Assembly: GCF_009801115.1 (NCBI RefSeq)
Contig: NZ_VTOL01000014.1
Location: forward strand, 62,001-126,000
DNA length: 64,000 nucleotides
Source of the DNA: Dyadobacter sp. 3J3
GTDB taxonomy: Bacteria; Bacteroidota; Bacteroidia; Cytophagales; Spirosomataceae
Direction of reading: 5' to 3'
Part shown: piece after piece, positions 40,988 through 48,915 of the stretch
How the letters are laid out: each line of letters begins with the position of its first letter
Position numbering within the stretch: position 1 is the stretch's first letter
Position numbers and translations under genes: made by a program
Notes under the pieces: generated by a model
What the model was told of the DNA's origin: nothing
The model's database searches: none
The model's input: the letters and a program-made list of their open reading frames with translations, nothing else

Positions 40988-41836
40988 TTACCCATGCTTC
41001 TTAGGCGTCACCCCAAACTTTTCCTTATACATTTTTATAAAATGTGAAACACTTTCATAGCCAATTTCCGTGCTGATTTCCGTAACGTTTTTCGTATTAT
41101 TTCGTAATAAAAAGTCGGCATAATCTAGCCTTTTATTTTTTAGCCAAAGGGCAGGTGAGGTTTTGAATTCTTCCTGAAAATCTCGTTTGAAGGCAGACAA
41201 ACTTCTGCCCGATAATCTGGCGAGTTCGTTCAGAGTAAGCGGTTTGAGATAATAACTGTTCATCAAAAACGACAGATCTACTTTTTCTCCAATATACAAA
41301 CTGTAAAGATTTGCTCTCAGTTGTCTTGATTTGTCCAATTCCAGCAGGTGTAGCAATAATTCCTGGAATTTGAGCCGGAGAAAATGGTTTTTCAATTCTG
41401 TTCTTGACTTGAAATAGGGAAAGACAGATTGAATGAACTTTTCGAAGTTCTCATCTGATTTTAGGGGCAGAATGGGATTTTCAAGAGTATTTGTCGCTTC
41501 GTCAGCATTAAAAAGTTCCGGGTGAAGATTGACAAACTCTTTCAGCAACTTTTCATCAAAAAAGAAAACAAGGCTTTTGTAAGATTCATTGATTGATTCC
41601 GACATCAGATAAAAACCGCGCTGAATGAACAGAATATCTCCCTTTTCAACATAAACTTCCTGCGTCGGGCTACTGAACTTTTTCTCTCCTTCCAGAACCA
41701 CAATCACTGCATGTTCCTCAAAAAAAACCTCGTAACGGGAAGGATATACCTCATTGCGATAGGCAACGAAAGTCATATCCTGAATCTTTAAAGACTCAAA
41801 TTCCTGGGAGCTTATGTGGGTTGGGACGCGTAACAA
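40988..41836 (-). CDS. AraC-family transcriptional regulator
   Basis: 282 residues. The N-terminal cupin-like sensing domain includes AVIVVLEGEKKF and KGDILFIQRGFYLMSE. The C-terminal double helix-turn-helix is LTLNELARLSGRSLSAFKRDFQEEF (in two parts, about 205-229) and NVTEISTEIGYESVSHFIKMYKEKFGVTP at the end. The first usable start is the TTG at 41836, 10 bp past the hepT stop; an ATG 20 codons in is the alternative. Effector and target are unknown; position inside the BCAA region does not by itself show that it regulates it. Confidence 0.88.
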   Translation of the reverse strand: MLRVPTHISSQEFESLKIQDMTFVAYRNEVYPSRYEVFFEEHAVIVVLEGEKKFSSPTQEVYVEKGDILFIQRGFYLMSESINESYKSLVFFFDEKLLKEFVNLHPELFNADEATNTLENPILPLKSDENFEKFIQSVFPYFKSRTELKNHFLRLKFQELLLHLLELDKSRQLRANLYSLYIGEKVDLSFLMNSYYLKPLTLNELARLSGRSLSAFKRDFQEEFKTSPALWLKNKRLDYADFLLRNNTKNVTEISTEIGYESVSHFIKMYKEKFGVTPKKHG

Positions 41837-41846
41837 AGGTTTTCAA

Positions 41847-42188
41847 TTATTGTTCTCTTTCAATAATTAACTTTATCCAAAGTAGATTGAAAGGAACTTC
41901 TGTTAAAATGGCGTCCCAGAGAAGAGCATAATCAATTCCCCAATAATGGTGAATCATACGATCTCGCAATCCTGCAAATCCACGCCAGTCAAATAAAGGG
42001 TATCTAATTCTGACCTCATCGGGTACTCTTTTGCAAGCTTCGCCAATTATTTCAAAACTTCTAACAATTGCTTTTGTTAGCAAATCATTATTTATAAACT
42101 CCTCAAAGTCCAGCTTAGATGTATTTTTTTCAATAAAAATAAGCTCACCCTCAATATGCTGCAAAAACTCAATCAGTGAAGGTGACAT
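41847..42188 (-). CDS. HepT-like RNase toxin (DUF86)
   Basis: 113 residues, all-helical. The catalytic RX4HXY motif is RDRMIHHY (about 81-88), followed by WGIDYALLWDAI. SFEIIGEACKRVPDEV is the typical preceding helix. HepT toxins cleave RNA and are neutralised when MntA adds AMP residues to the motif tyrosine. The start overlaps the 3' end of the mntA gene by 20 bp. Confidence 0.92.
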   Translation of the reverse strand: MSPSLIEFLQHIEGELIFIEKNTSKLDFEEFINNDLLTKAIVRSFEIIGEACKRVPDEVRIRYPLFDWRGFAGLRDRMIHHYWGIDYALLWDAILTEVPFNLLWIKLIIEREQ

Positions 42189-42477
42189 ATTCTATTTCTT
42201 CTTGAACGTTTCTTTTTACAAATGAAGCTAACGACTCCCAAGTCATAAGTTCAACTTTTCTATTTAGTAAAGTTTCCAGATAATCTGCAAGGTTCATGAA
42301 ATTTCGATAGGTTTTTTTTCCTTCCTTAAATTCAACAATAAGATCAACGTCACTTCCCTCTTTTTGTTCTTCACGAACAAATGATCCAAAAAGGCCAATT
42401 CTTTCTGCACCCAATTGTTGAATAGCTGGCTTGTGATTTTGAATCAACCGAAACACCTCTTGCTTGTTTTGTACCAT
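42169..42477 (-). CDS. MntA-like nucleotidyltransferase antitoxin
   Basis: 102 residues with the minimal nucleotidyltransferase motif GLFGSFVREEQKEGSDVDLIVEF split as GSFVRE (about 30-35) and SDVDLIVEF (about 42-50), i.e. GSx10DxD. The second half contains NFMNLADYLETLLNRKVELM, the common continuation. It precedes hepT with an overlapping start, the known antitoxin-toxin arrangement. The pair lies between ilvA and the AraC gene. Confidence 0.92.
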   Translation of the reverse strand: MVQNKQEVFRLIQNHKPAIQQLGAERIGLFGSFVREEQKEGSDVDLIVEFKEGKKTYRNFMNLADYLETLLNRKVELMTWESLASFVKRNVQEEIEYVTFTD

Positions 42478-42539
42478 CTGAGATTTGGATTACTAAACTT
42501 AAAGTTAACAATTAATAGCCATATCTGATACTTAATAAT

Positions 42540-43799
42540 CTAAACCATAAACTGAAACAAATCAGGCTGATCATTCAAATATTCATACACTATCCGATTC
42601 TCATTCATTCGCTCGATCAACGGCTCAAAGTCTTCACGATTTTTTAGTTCGATACCTACCAATGCAGGCCCTTGTTCACGGTTCGTTTTCTTGACATATT
42701 CAAATCGTGCGATGTCATCATTAGGTCCAAGCACATTCAAAAATTCACGGAACGCGCCTGAGCGTTGTGGGAAACGGATGATGAAATAATGTTTTAATCC
42801 TTCGTAAAGCAGCGAGCGCTCCTTAATTTCTTCTGTGCGTGTGATATCATTATTTCCGCCACTGATTAAAGCGACAACATTTTTTCCTTTAATTTCGTCT
42901 TTCACCATATCCAGCGCAGCAACGGTTAATGCACCAGCCGGTTCGGCTACAATCGCTTCTTCGTTATATAATTGAAGAATTGTCGAGCAAACTTTACCTT
43001 CCGGCACCAGTAGAACTTTATCCAGACTTTTACTGCAAATCTCAAACGTGATATCTCCCGCCCGACGAACAGCGGCGCCGTCCACAAATTTGTCAATATG
43101 GTCGAGCGTTACAACATGGCCTTCTTCAATGGATTTCTGCATCGTTGGAGAACCAAGCGGTTCCACGCCAATTAACTGTGTTTTTGGTGAAAGTTGTTTG
43201 AAAACCGTTGAAATGCCTGAGGCTAATCCGCCTCCTCCAATCGCCATCAACAGATAATCAATCCTGAAATTGGCATCTTTAAATATTTCCAATCCCACAG
43301 TTCCTTGTCCTTCAATAACCTGCAAATCATCAAAAGGATGGACAAAAGTGGCATTGTTTTCTTTTTGATATTCAACTGAAGCATGGTAGGCGTCGTCGTA
43401 AGTATCACCTACCAAGTGCACATCGACCCATTCTTTACCAAATAAACGAACCTGTTTTACCTTTTGTGCCGGTGTTGTTGTTGGCATAAAAATGGCGCCT
43501 TTCACTTCCATTTTCCGACATGCATAAGCAACGCCCTGTGCATGATTTCCTGCACTTGCGCAAACTACACCTCCGGCTAATGCCTCGGCACTCAGACTCG
43601 CCATTTTATTATAAGCGCCTCTGATTTTATACGAACGAACCGTTTGAAGGTCTTCTCTTTTTAAATAGATATTAGCTTCATACTGCTCCGAAAGATGAGC
43701 ATTGTAAAGTAATGGAGTATGATTGATGATTCCGCGAAGCCGTTCGGCAGCGAGAAAAATGTTGTCGAGTGTTGGTGATGTTTGAGATGAAGAATTCAT
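42540..43799 (-). CDS. ilvA: biosynthetic threonine dehydratase
   Basis: 419 residues from the ATG at 43799 (MNSSSQTSPTLDN). IlvA deaminates threonine to 2-oxobutyrate for isoleucine. The PLP lysine is in VRSYKIRGAYNKM (about 54-66), the phosphate loop is AIGGGGLASGIS (about 186-197) and GNHAQGVAYACRK binds PLP. The C-terminal region (HYFIIRFPQRSGAFREFLNVL) is a single ACT-like regulatory domain, so this is the shorter Bacteroidota/CoA-type form rather than the 514-residue E. coli one. Together with the citramalate synthase it gives two routes to 2-oxobutyrate. Confidence 0.95.
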   Translation of the reverse strand: MNSSSQTSPTLDNIFLAAERLRGIINHTPLLYNAHLSEQYEANIYLKREDLQTVRSYKIRGAYNKMASLSAEALAGGVVCASAGNHAQGVAYACRKMEVKGAIFMPTTTPAQKVKQVRLFGKEWVDVHLVGDTYDDAYHASVEYQKENNATFVHPFDDLQVIEGQGTVGLEIFKDANFRIDYLLMAIGGGGLASGISTVFKQLSPKTQLIGVEPLGSPTMQKSIEEGHVVTLDHIDKFVDGAAVRRAGDITFEICSKSLDKVLLVPEGKVCSTILQLYNEEAIVAEPAGALTVAALDMVKDEIKGKNVVALISGGNNDITRTEEIKERSLLYEGLKHYFIIRFPQRSGAFREFLNVLGPNDDIARFEYVKKTNREQGPALVGIELKNREDFEPLIERMNENRIVYEYLNDQPDLFQFMV

Positions 43800-43821
43800 T
43801 ATTTCGGAGTGCAATGACTAT

Positions 43822-44107
43822 TTATTGACCAAAAAACAATTCAAAAATTACTTTTGGATCTTTATTAAGGTGTTCAGCAATATCTTTAACGATACCACGT
43901 AAAGTATTTATTTTTATGGGTTTGTGATTGGGGATATTAGTATAATGTTGAAGGATTAGCGATATCAAAATGACATTCAAGAGCTTCCAGAATATTAATT
44001 TTAAGTGCTTCCATAGTTTCTGCCTCTGTAAAAATGGATTCCCCTAACGCTCTGGCCGTATATCCACCTTCTTCGGCTTGATTTATTAAAAAAACTATTT
44101 CCTTCAT
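43822..44107 (-). pseudogene. hicB-hicA toxin-antitoxin remnant
   Basis: ATG at 44107 opens MKEIVFLINQAEEGGYTARA and continues SIFTEAETMEALKINILEALECHFD, the N-terminal part of a HicB-type antitoxin, then ends prematurely at 43937. One frame over, HYTNIPNHKPIKINTLRG followed by IVKDIAEHLNKD reads to a TAA at 43824-43822: this is the C-terminal part of a HicA-type toxin. The HicB end and HicA start (about 60 residues in all) are missing, consistent with a deletion that fused the two. It lies between ilvC and ilvA. Confidence 0.7.
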
Positions 44108-44250
44108 GATATTGTCTTAGTTGCTTACCAAATATACATTTTTTGAATCAGACAGCAATTTGAACTGCCATATTAACAGTTTGAGCAAATGATACTCAAT
44201 CACAAAATCTAAATTGATAAAATATGGAGAAAAAAAGATTTAGAAGCTAA

Positions 44251-44286
44251 AAAAACACCCCTGACTCTTAACGAAATCAGGGGTAT
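44251..44286 (-). terminator. terminator after ilvC
   Basis: On the minus strand ACCCCTGA pairs with TCAGGGGT around a 13-nt loop, followed by GTTTTTTTAG. It starts 46 nt past the ilvC stop and separates ilvC from the hicBA remnant and ilvA. Confidence 0.82.
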
Positions 44287-44331
44287 ATATTTCTCAAATT
44301 TCTAAAAGAAATCTGACTTAAAATCAATGAA

Positions 44332-45378
44332 TTATCCGCGCTCCGGACGAAGGCTACGTACAGTAGCACCTGCCTGCCAGATTTCTGATTCACGAAGTTC
44401 AGCCAATTCTTCTTCCAATTTCACACGGTAGTCAGGTTGTGAGTTACGTGTGATGGAAATAGTAGCTTGTTCGCCTGATTTTACAGAGTTGTAAAGCTGT
44501 TCGAAAACAGGCTTAGTAGCATCACGGAATGGTTTCCACCAGTCCAACGCACCACGTTGCGCTGTTGTAGAGCAGTTTGCGTACATCCAGTCCATACCGT
44601 TTTCAGCAACAAGAGGCATCAATGATTGAGTCAATTCTTCAACTGTTTCATTGAAAGCTTCTGATGGCGTGTGTCCGTTTGAACGAAGCACTTCATACTG
44701 AGCAGCAAAAATTCCCTGGATAGCACCCATCAAAGTTCCACGCTCACCTGTAAGGTCAGATGTTACTTCACGGTAGAAATCAGTTTCGAACAAATATCCT
44801 GAACCAACACCGATACCCATAGCGATACATTTTTCACGTGCTTTACCGGTTGCATCCTGGAACACAGCGAAAGATGAGTTCAAACCTTTTCCTTCTACGA
44901 ACAAACGACGAAGAGAAGTTCCTGATCCTTTTGGTGCGACAAGATATACATCTACGTCGGCAGGAGGAATAATTCCAGTTTGGTCTTTATAAGTTACACC
45001 GAAACCATGTGAGAAATACAATGATTTTCCGGCAGTCAAATTAGCCTTAACAGTTGGCCATAATTCGATTTGAGCGGCGTCAGAAAGAAGGTAGCAAATG
45101 ATTGTTCCTTTTGCCAAAGCTTCTTCAAGTTCGAAAAGTGTTTCGCCAGGAACCCATCCGTCAGCAATCGCTTTGTCCCATGATTTTCCACCTTTACGTT
45201 GTCCAACGATTACGTTAAATCCGTTGTCACGCATGTTTAAGCTTTGACCAGGACCTTGAACACCGTATCCGATCACGGCAATGGTTTCAGTAGATAGTAC
45301 TTCGCGAGCTTTTTCTAGTGGGAACTCTTCGCGGGTAACTACTTCTTCTTCGACCCCGCCGAAATTTAATTTTGCCAT
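44332..45378 (-). CDS. ilvC: ketol-acid reductoisomerase
   Basis: 348 residues, a class I-length KARI. It isomerises and reduces acetolactate (or acetohydroxybutyrate) with NADPH. The Rossmann motif GYGVQGPGQSLNMRDNG (about 38-54) has the GxGxxG core, with the phosphate-binding GQRKGGKSW following. The catalytic domain has LVAPKGSGTSLRRLF, TDFYREVTSDLTGERGTLMG and the metal-binding Glu residues of NETVEELTQS. It is separated from ilvN by a 326-bp repeat-bearing gap and may have its own promoter. Confidence 0.96.
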   Translation of the reverse strand: MAKLNFGGVEEEVVTREEFPLEKAREVLSTETIAVIGYGVQGPGQSLNMRDNGFNVIVGQRKGGKSWDKAIADGWVPGETLFELEEALAKGTIICYLLSDAAQIELWPTVKANLTAGKSLYFSHGFGVTYKDQTGIIPPADVDVYLVAPKGSGTSLRRLFVEGKGLNSSFAVFQDATGKAREKCIAMGIGVGSGYLFETDFYREVTSDLTGERGTLMGAIQGIFAAQYEVLRSNGHTPSEAFNETVEELTQSLMPLVAENGMDWMYANCSTTAQRGALDWWKPFRDATKPVFEQLYNSVKSGEQATISITRNSQPDYRVKLEEELAELRESEIWQAGATVRSLRPERG

Positions 45379-45465
45379 TGATTATTAATTGAATTATTGA
45401 TTACTTAATTAAAGGACAATATTACTAAAAATGGATTTGATATTTCTTTGTTAACATTTGCCAGA

Positions 45466-45690
45466 CATGCAACTCCTAAGGAGTTTTGCCAAAGCTGGAA
45501 TTATTTGGTTCTACAAACAGGCAGCCCTTCCAGGGCTAATCGCTTTATTTCATAAACAGGTTGCTCTTTCCTGGCGTTTGCCTGTTCAAATTGCTTAATC
45601 AAGCGCTTCGGAGAAGCATTCTGTTTATAGCAATCATTGCTTATTATTCTAAAAATGGGCTCTGGAAGTGCCTCCTGATTTAGAATAAGG
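45466..45690. repeat. cluster of short palindromic intergenic repeats
   Basis: The ilvN-ilvC gap holds AACTCCTAAGGAGTT (about 45472-45486), AGCCCTTCCAGGGCT (45523-45537), GCGCTTCGGAGAAGC-type and GGGCTCTGGAAGTGCC words, with (C/A)TAAACAGG and CTGTTTATAG beside them. The same words occur at 21438-21676, so this is one dispersed family. A 66-codon open frame through it is judged spurious. Confidence 0.65.
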
Positions 45691-45704
45691 CATGAGCGCA
45701 ATTC

Positions 45705-46238
45705 CTACATATAATATTCCCACTCCGCTTCCGGCAGGTAATCCACCAGTGTCTGAGGAGATTTGCTTACCGCAACTCGCCCCGAGCGTACAAATTCAAG
45801 GATTTCGTGCGGTTTGATATAGTTGAAGAATTCGAAAATTTCTTCTTCTGTACCTGTTTTCTGAATGATCACATAAGTCAGGTGCCAGTATACAACCCAG
45901 GCTTTGTACGTTTTATTAATCGTTTCAATATCAAGCGGTTTTGCACCGATTGGCGTTGAAATTTTAAACATCGCGATTTCATTGTAAGCGATATCGTCGT
46001 TCAGATAACCGAAAACGGCAAGCACTTCGATGATCTTACGGATCTGACGAACAAGTTTTTCCACAGCTTCGCGTGATTCATGACGAATGACGATGGTGAA
46101 GCGGGATATTCCCTTACGTTCCGTTTCCGAAACCGTCAGACTTTCAATATTAATCCGGCGACGGGTGAAAATGGTTGTAATCTTATTTAATATCCCAATC
46201 GTATTTTCCGTAAATACGCAAATGGTGTAAGTTGTCAT
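45705..46238 (-). CDS. ilvN: acetolactate synthase small (regulatory) subunit
   Basis: 177 residues. An N-terminal ACT domain (YTICVFTENTIGILNKITTIFTRR in two parts, about 3-26, and INIESLTVSETERKGISRFTIV) binds valine for feedback control. The C-terminal ferredoxin-like domain activates IlvB. Length is in the usual range. It follows ilvB after 54 bp in the same direction. This is the visible protein-level feedback point of the pathway. Confidence 0.95.
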   Translation of the reverse strand: MTTYTICVFTENTIGILNKITTIFTRRRINIESLTVSETERKGISRFTIVIRHESREAVEKLVRQIRKIIEVLAVFGYLNDDIAYNEIAMFKISTPIGAKPLDIETINKTYKAWVVYWHLTYVIIQKTGTEEEIFEFFNYIKPHEILEFVRSGRVAVSKSPQTLVDYLPEAEWEYYM

Positions 46239-46292
46239 GATTCTTTAATGTCTAGTGAAAAAATGCAAGTGATTTCTGAAAATTCATTTACA

Positions 46293-48053
46293 TTATTCCA
46301 GTCTGATATCCGCTACACAAGCTCCGGTTGGAACCATCGGGAATACGTTTTCTTCTTTTTCAACCATTACTTCCAGTAAATATGGTTTGTCGGAAGCAAG
46401 CATTTTATCAAGCGAATCGTTAAGATCTTCTCTCGCACCGCAGGTATGTCCGTCTATACCAAAACCTTTTGCAATCGTGATAAAATCAGGGTTTTGAAGC
46501 TCAACAAATGAATAGCGTTTTGCATGAAAAAGCTGTTGCCATTGACGAACCATGCCCAGGAAATTGTTATTCAAAATGATGATTTTCACAGGCAAGCCAC
46601 TTTGTGCAATCGTTCCTAATTCCTGAATCGTCATCTGGAAACAACCGTCACCAATAATTGCAACAACCTCACGTTCAGGTGCGCCTACTTTTGCTCCAAA
46701 AGCTGCCGGAAGCGCATAACCCATCGTTCCTAATCCACCCGAAGTGATGAATGAATTCGCTTTTTTGAACTGATAATAACGCGCCGTCATCATCTGGTGC
46801 TGACCAACATCGGCTACAACTACCGCCTCACCTTTTGTTTTATTGGAAAGCGTACGGATAACTTCCGCCATTTTTATTTTTTCCGTAGTCGGAGCAAGTT
46901 CTGGCTGCGTGATTTTTTCGTCCTCAATCGCATCGAATTTTTTGAATTCTGCTCTCCACGCTTCGTGATTATTTTCTTTCACGAGTGGTAAAAGCATTTC
47001 AAGAGCGCGTTTTGCATCACCTACTACCGGTGCGTCTGCTTTTTTAATTTTATCAATTTCTGCCGGATCAATTTCGATATGAATAACTTTGGCTTGTTTC
47101 GCATAACGGCTCAAATCACCCGTCACACGGTCATCGAAACGCATACCAATGGCAATAATTAAATCACATTGGTTAGTCAATACGTTCGTACCGTAGTTTC
47201 CGTGCATGCCTAACCAGCCCACATAATTCGGGTGGTCAACAGAAACCGAGGAAAGTCCTAACAAGGTTGAAGCCGCAGGCACGTCTGTTTTTTCAATGAA
47301 TTGCAATAATTCCTTTTCTGCATGAGCGATTTGTACGCCATGGCCGAAAAATAAAAACGGACGTTTAGATTCGTTAATAAGCTTAGCAGCCGCTTCCACC
47401 TGCTCTTCTTTTGGCGACAAGCGTGGACGATAGCTAAGCAGTTTTTCGCATTTTTTATAGTCAAATGGTTTTGACATCAATTTCAGCTGCGCGTCTTTTG
47501 TGATGTCAATCAATACAGGACCAGGACGGCCAGATTTTGCTATATAAAATGCTTTGGCAATAATCTCAGGAATTTCATCCGGATTGGTGATCTGGTAATT
47601 CCATTTTGTAATTGGAATGGTAACACCCATAATATCCGTTTCCTGAAAAGCATCCGTTCCCAGCAAATGAGATCCAACCTGACCAACGATGCAAACCATC
47701 GGTGTTGAATCAATAATTGCATCTGCAATTCCGGTTACCAGATTTGTAGCGCCCGGGCCTGATGTTGCCAAACATATCCCAACCTCGCCGGTGATGCGGG
47801 CAAAACCTTCGGCTGCGTGTGCGGCACCTTGCTCATGACGTACTAGAATATGATTAATTTGTTCCTGATAATCATAAATTGCATCGTAAACCGGCATGAT
47901 CGCACCGCCCGGATATCCAAAGATCGTTTTGACGCCTTCGATAATCAATGACTGGATCAGTGCATGAGAACCGTTGATCAGTTCTGGTGCTGCTACCGAA
48001 ACAGGCCGCTCAGCGATTCCGGTTTTTTGTGTTTGGTTTTCATTAAATTCCAT
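46293..48053 (-). CDS. ilvB: acetolactate synthase large (catalytic) subunit
   Basis: 586 residues, TPP- and FAD-dependent, condensing pyruvate with pyruvate or 2-oxobutyrate. GYPGGAIMPVYDAI (about 45-58) and the catalytic glutamate in VRHEQGAAHAAEGFAR (about 72-87) mark the N-terminal domain; GHGVQIA and GMRFDDRVTGDL the FAD domain; and IGDGCFQMTIQEL with LNNNFLGMVRQWQ (about 475-500) the TPP-metal motif. Length is typical. It follows ilvD but is separated from it by the mazEF-like pair and a small unknown gene. Confidence 0.97.
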   Translation of the reverse strand: MEFNENQTQKTGIAERPVSVAAPELINGSHALIQSLIIEGVKTIFGYPGGAIMPVYDAIYDYQEQINHILVRHEQGAAHAAEGFARITGEVGICLATSGPGATNLVTGIADAIIDSTPMVCIVGQVGSHLLGTDAFQETDIMGVTIPITKWNYQITNPDEIPEIIAKAFYIAKSGRPGPVLIDITKDAQLKLMSKPFDYKKCEKLLSYRPRLSPKEEQVEAAAKLINESKRPFLFFGHGVQIAHAEKELLQFIEKTDVPAASTLLGLSSVSVDHPNYVGWLGMHGNYGTNVLTNQCDLIIAIGMRFDDRVTGDLSRYAKQAKVIHIEIDPAEIDKIKKADAPVVGDAKRALEMLLPLVKENNHEAWRAEFKKFDAIEDEKITQPELAPTTEKIKMAEVIRTLSNKTKGEAVVVADVGQHQMMTARYYQFKKANSFITSGGLGTMGYALPAAFGAKVGAPEREVVAIIGDGCFQMTIQELGTIAQSGLPVKIIILNNNFLGMVRQWQQLFHAKRYSFVELQNPDFITIAKGFGIDGHTCGAREDLNDSLDKMLASDKPYLLEVMVEKEENVFPMVPTGACVADIRLE

Positions 48054-48096
48054 GACCTCTACTTATTTAGTCGGATGAATTTTTTCAATCTCAATT

Positions 48097-48309
48097 TTAT
48101 AATTCGTGTTTTCGCATTGAGAAAACAGTTCTATCCATTTTCGGAGGATTGTCCAGGTCGAATTGGAAAGCATTACTATTGAGATAGTTAGCCGCCATCA
48201 ATCTTTCAACTGACGTTTTTGGCTGATTTCTCGCATAGTATTTTTCAGTTTCTTCATGTGTTCCGGCATGAAAAGCTGTTCTGTCCAATTTGAATGTTTG
48301 TTCGTCCAC
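48097..48309 (-). CDS. small conserved protein, 70 aa
   Basis: I do not recognise a named family. The peptide has a repeated phrase: KLDRTAFHAGTHEE near the N-terminus and MDRTVFSMRKHE at the C-terminus, with SVERLMAANYLNSNAFQFDLDNPP between. This DRT(A/V)F...LNS..F.FD..NPP pattern suggests a real conserved small protein, possibly one that sits beside toxin-antitoxin or nucleotidyltransferase genes. It starts 6 bp after the MazF-like stop and lies 43 bp before ilvB. Confidence 0.72.
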   Translation of the reverse strand: MDEQTFKLDRTAFHAGTHEETEKYYARNQPKTSVERLMAANYLNSNAFQFDLDNPPKMDRTVFSMRKHEL

Positions 48310-48315
48310 TCCGTT

Positions 48316-48648
48316 TTAGTATGTCAAAATTTCGTTCAGGCCAATTTTAACCTGACGCAATTCATCATCAGTTATTTGGCCGATTTTATTAATCAAGCGA
48401 CTTTTGCTAATAGTCCTTACCTGAAATGAAATTATTTCAGAATCCTGCTCCAACCGGTTTACATGGTCTTTTTTCAAAATCACACAACCAGCAAAATTTT
48501 TGATTTTTGATGACAAAGGGCAAACAATTCCGATATCCAAATGATCATTCATTGTGTTGCCACTGATGATTACAACTGGTCTTTTGCCACGCTGTTCGCT
48601 GCCTTGCACCGGATTTAAGTCAGCCCACCAGATTTCTCTTTGTTTCAT
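48316..48648 (-). CDS. MazF/PemK-family endoribonuclease toxin
   Basis: 110 residues. The pattern REIWWADLNPVQGSEQRGKRPVVIIS (two parts, residues 3-29), IGIVCPLSS and FQVRTISKSRLINKIGQI is the complete MazF/PemK fold, with the conserved Arg and Thr-Ser of the active site. These toxins cut mRNA at short sequences. The start overlaps the antitoxin stop by 4 bp. The pair sits inside the BCAA region between ilvD and ilvB. Confidence 0.93.
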   Translation of the reverse strand: MKQREIWWADLNPVQGSEQRGKRPVVIISGNTMNDHLDIGIVCPLSSKIKNFAGCVILKKDHVNRLEQDSEIISFQVRTISKSRLINKIGQITDDELRQVKIGLNEILTY

Positions 48649-48881
48649 TCTTCAATCATTTTTAGATAATCTTCCAAGCCATCCTCGGCAAGTTCAATTA
48701 TCTCCGGCTCTCCCTTTGCTTTTTTAAAAGAGGCTATGTATTCTGCTTTTTTTATTTCTTCGAAATAATGATTAAGCGCCGTTTCAATAACATCTTTTTT
48801 GCTTGTCTTCAACTTGGTTGCTACGGACTCTAATTCCTTGAGTAGTGTGTCCGGTAATTTGCTGGTGTATGTGACTTGCAT
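48645..48881 (-). CDS. ribbon-helix-helix antitoxin of the MazF-like pair
   Basis: 78 residues from the ATG at 48881 (MQVTYTSKLPDTLLKELES); an upstream frame extension would overlap ilvD's end region and is not needed. TYTSKLPDTLLKELESVATK and SKKDVIETALNHYFEEI form a ribbon-helix-helix DNA-binding domain. The acidic C-terminus (EPEIIELAEDGLEDYLKMIEE) is the toxin-binding tail. It is coupled to the toxin by ATGA. Its start lies 34 bp from the ilvD stop. Confidence 0.88.
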   Translation of the reverse strand: MQVTYTSKLPDTLLKELESVATKLKTSKKDVIETALNHYFEEIKKAEYIASFKKAKGEPEIIELAEDGLEDYLKMIEE

Positions 48882-48915
48882 AGTTGTAAATACTTTTTGT
48901 AAATATAAACAATAT

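Noticed and set aside
45501-45701. 66-codon open frame between ilvN and ilvC
   Set aside because: It lies entirely in palindromic repeats and has no protein-like pattern.
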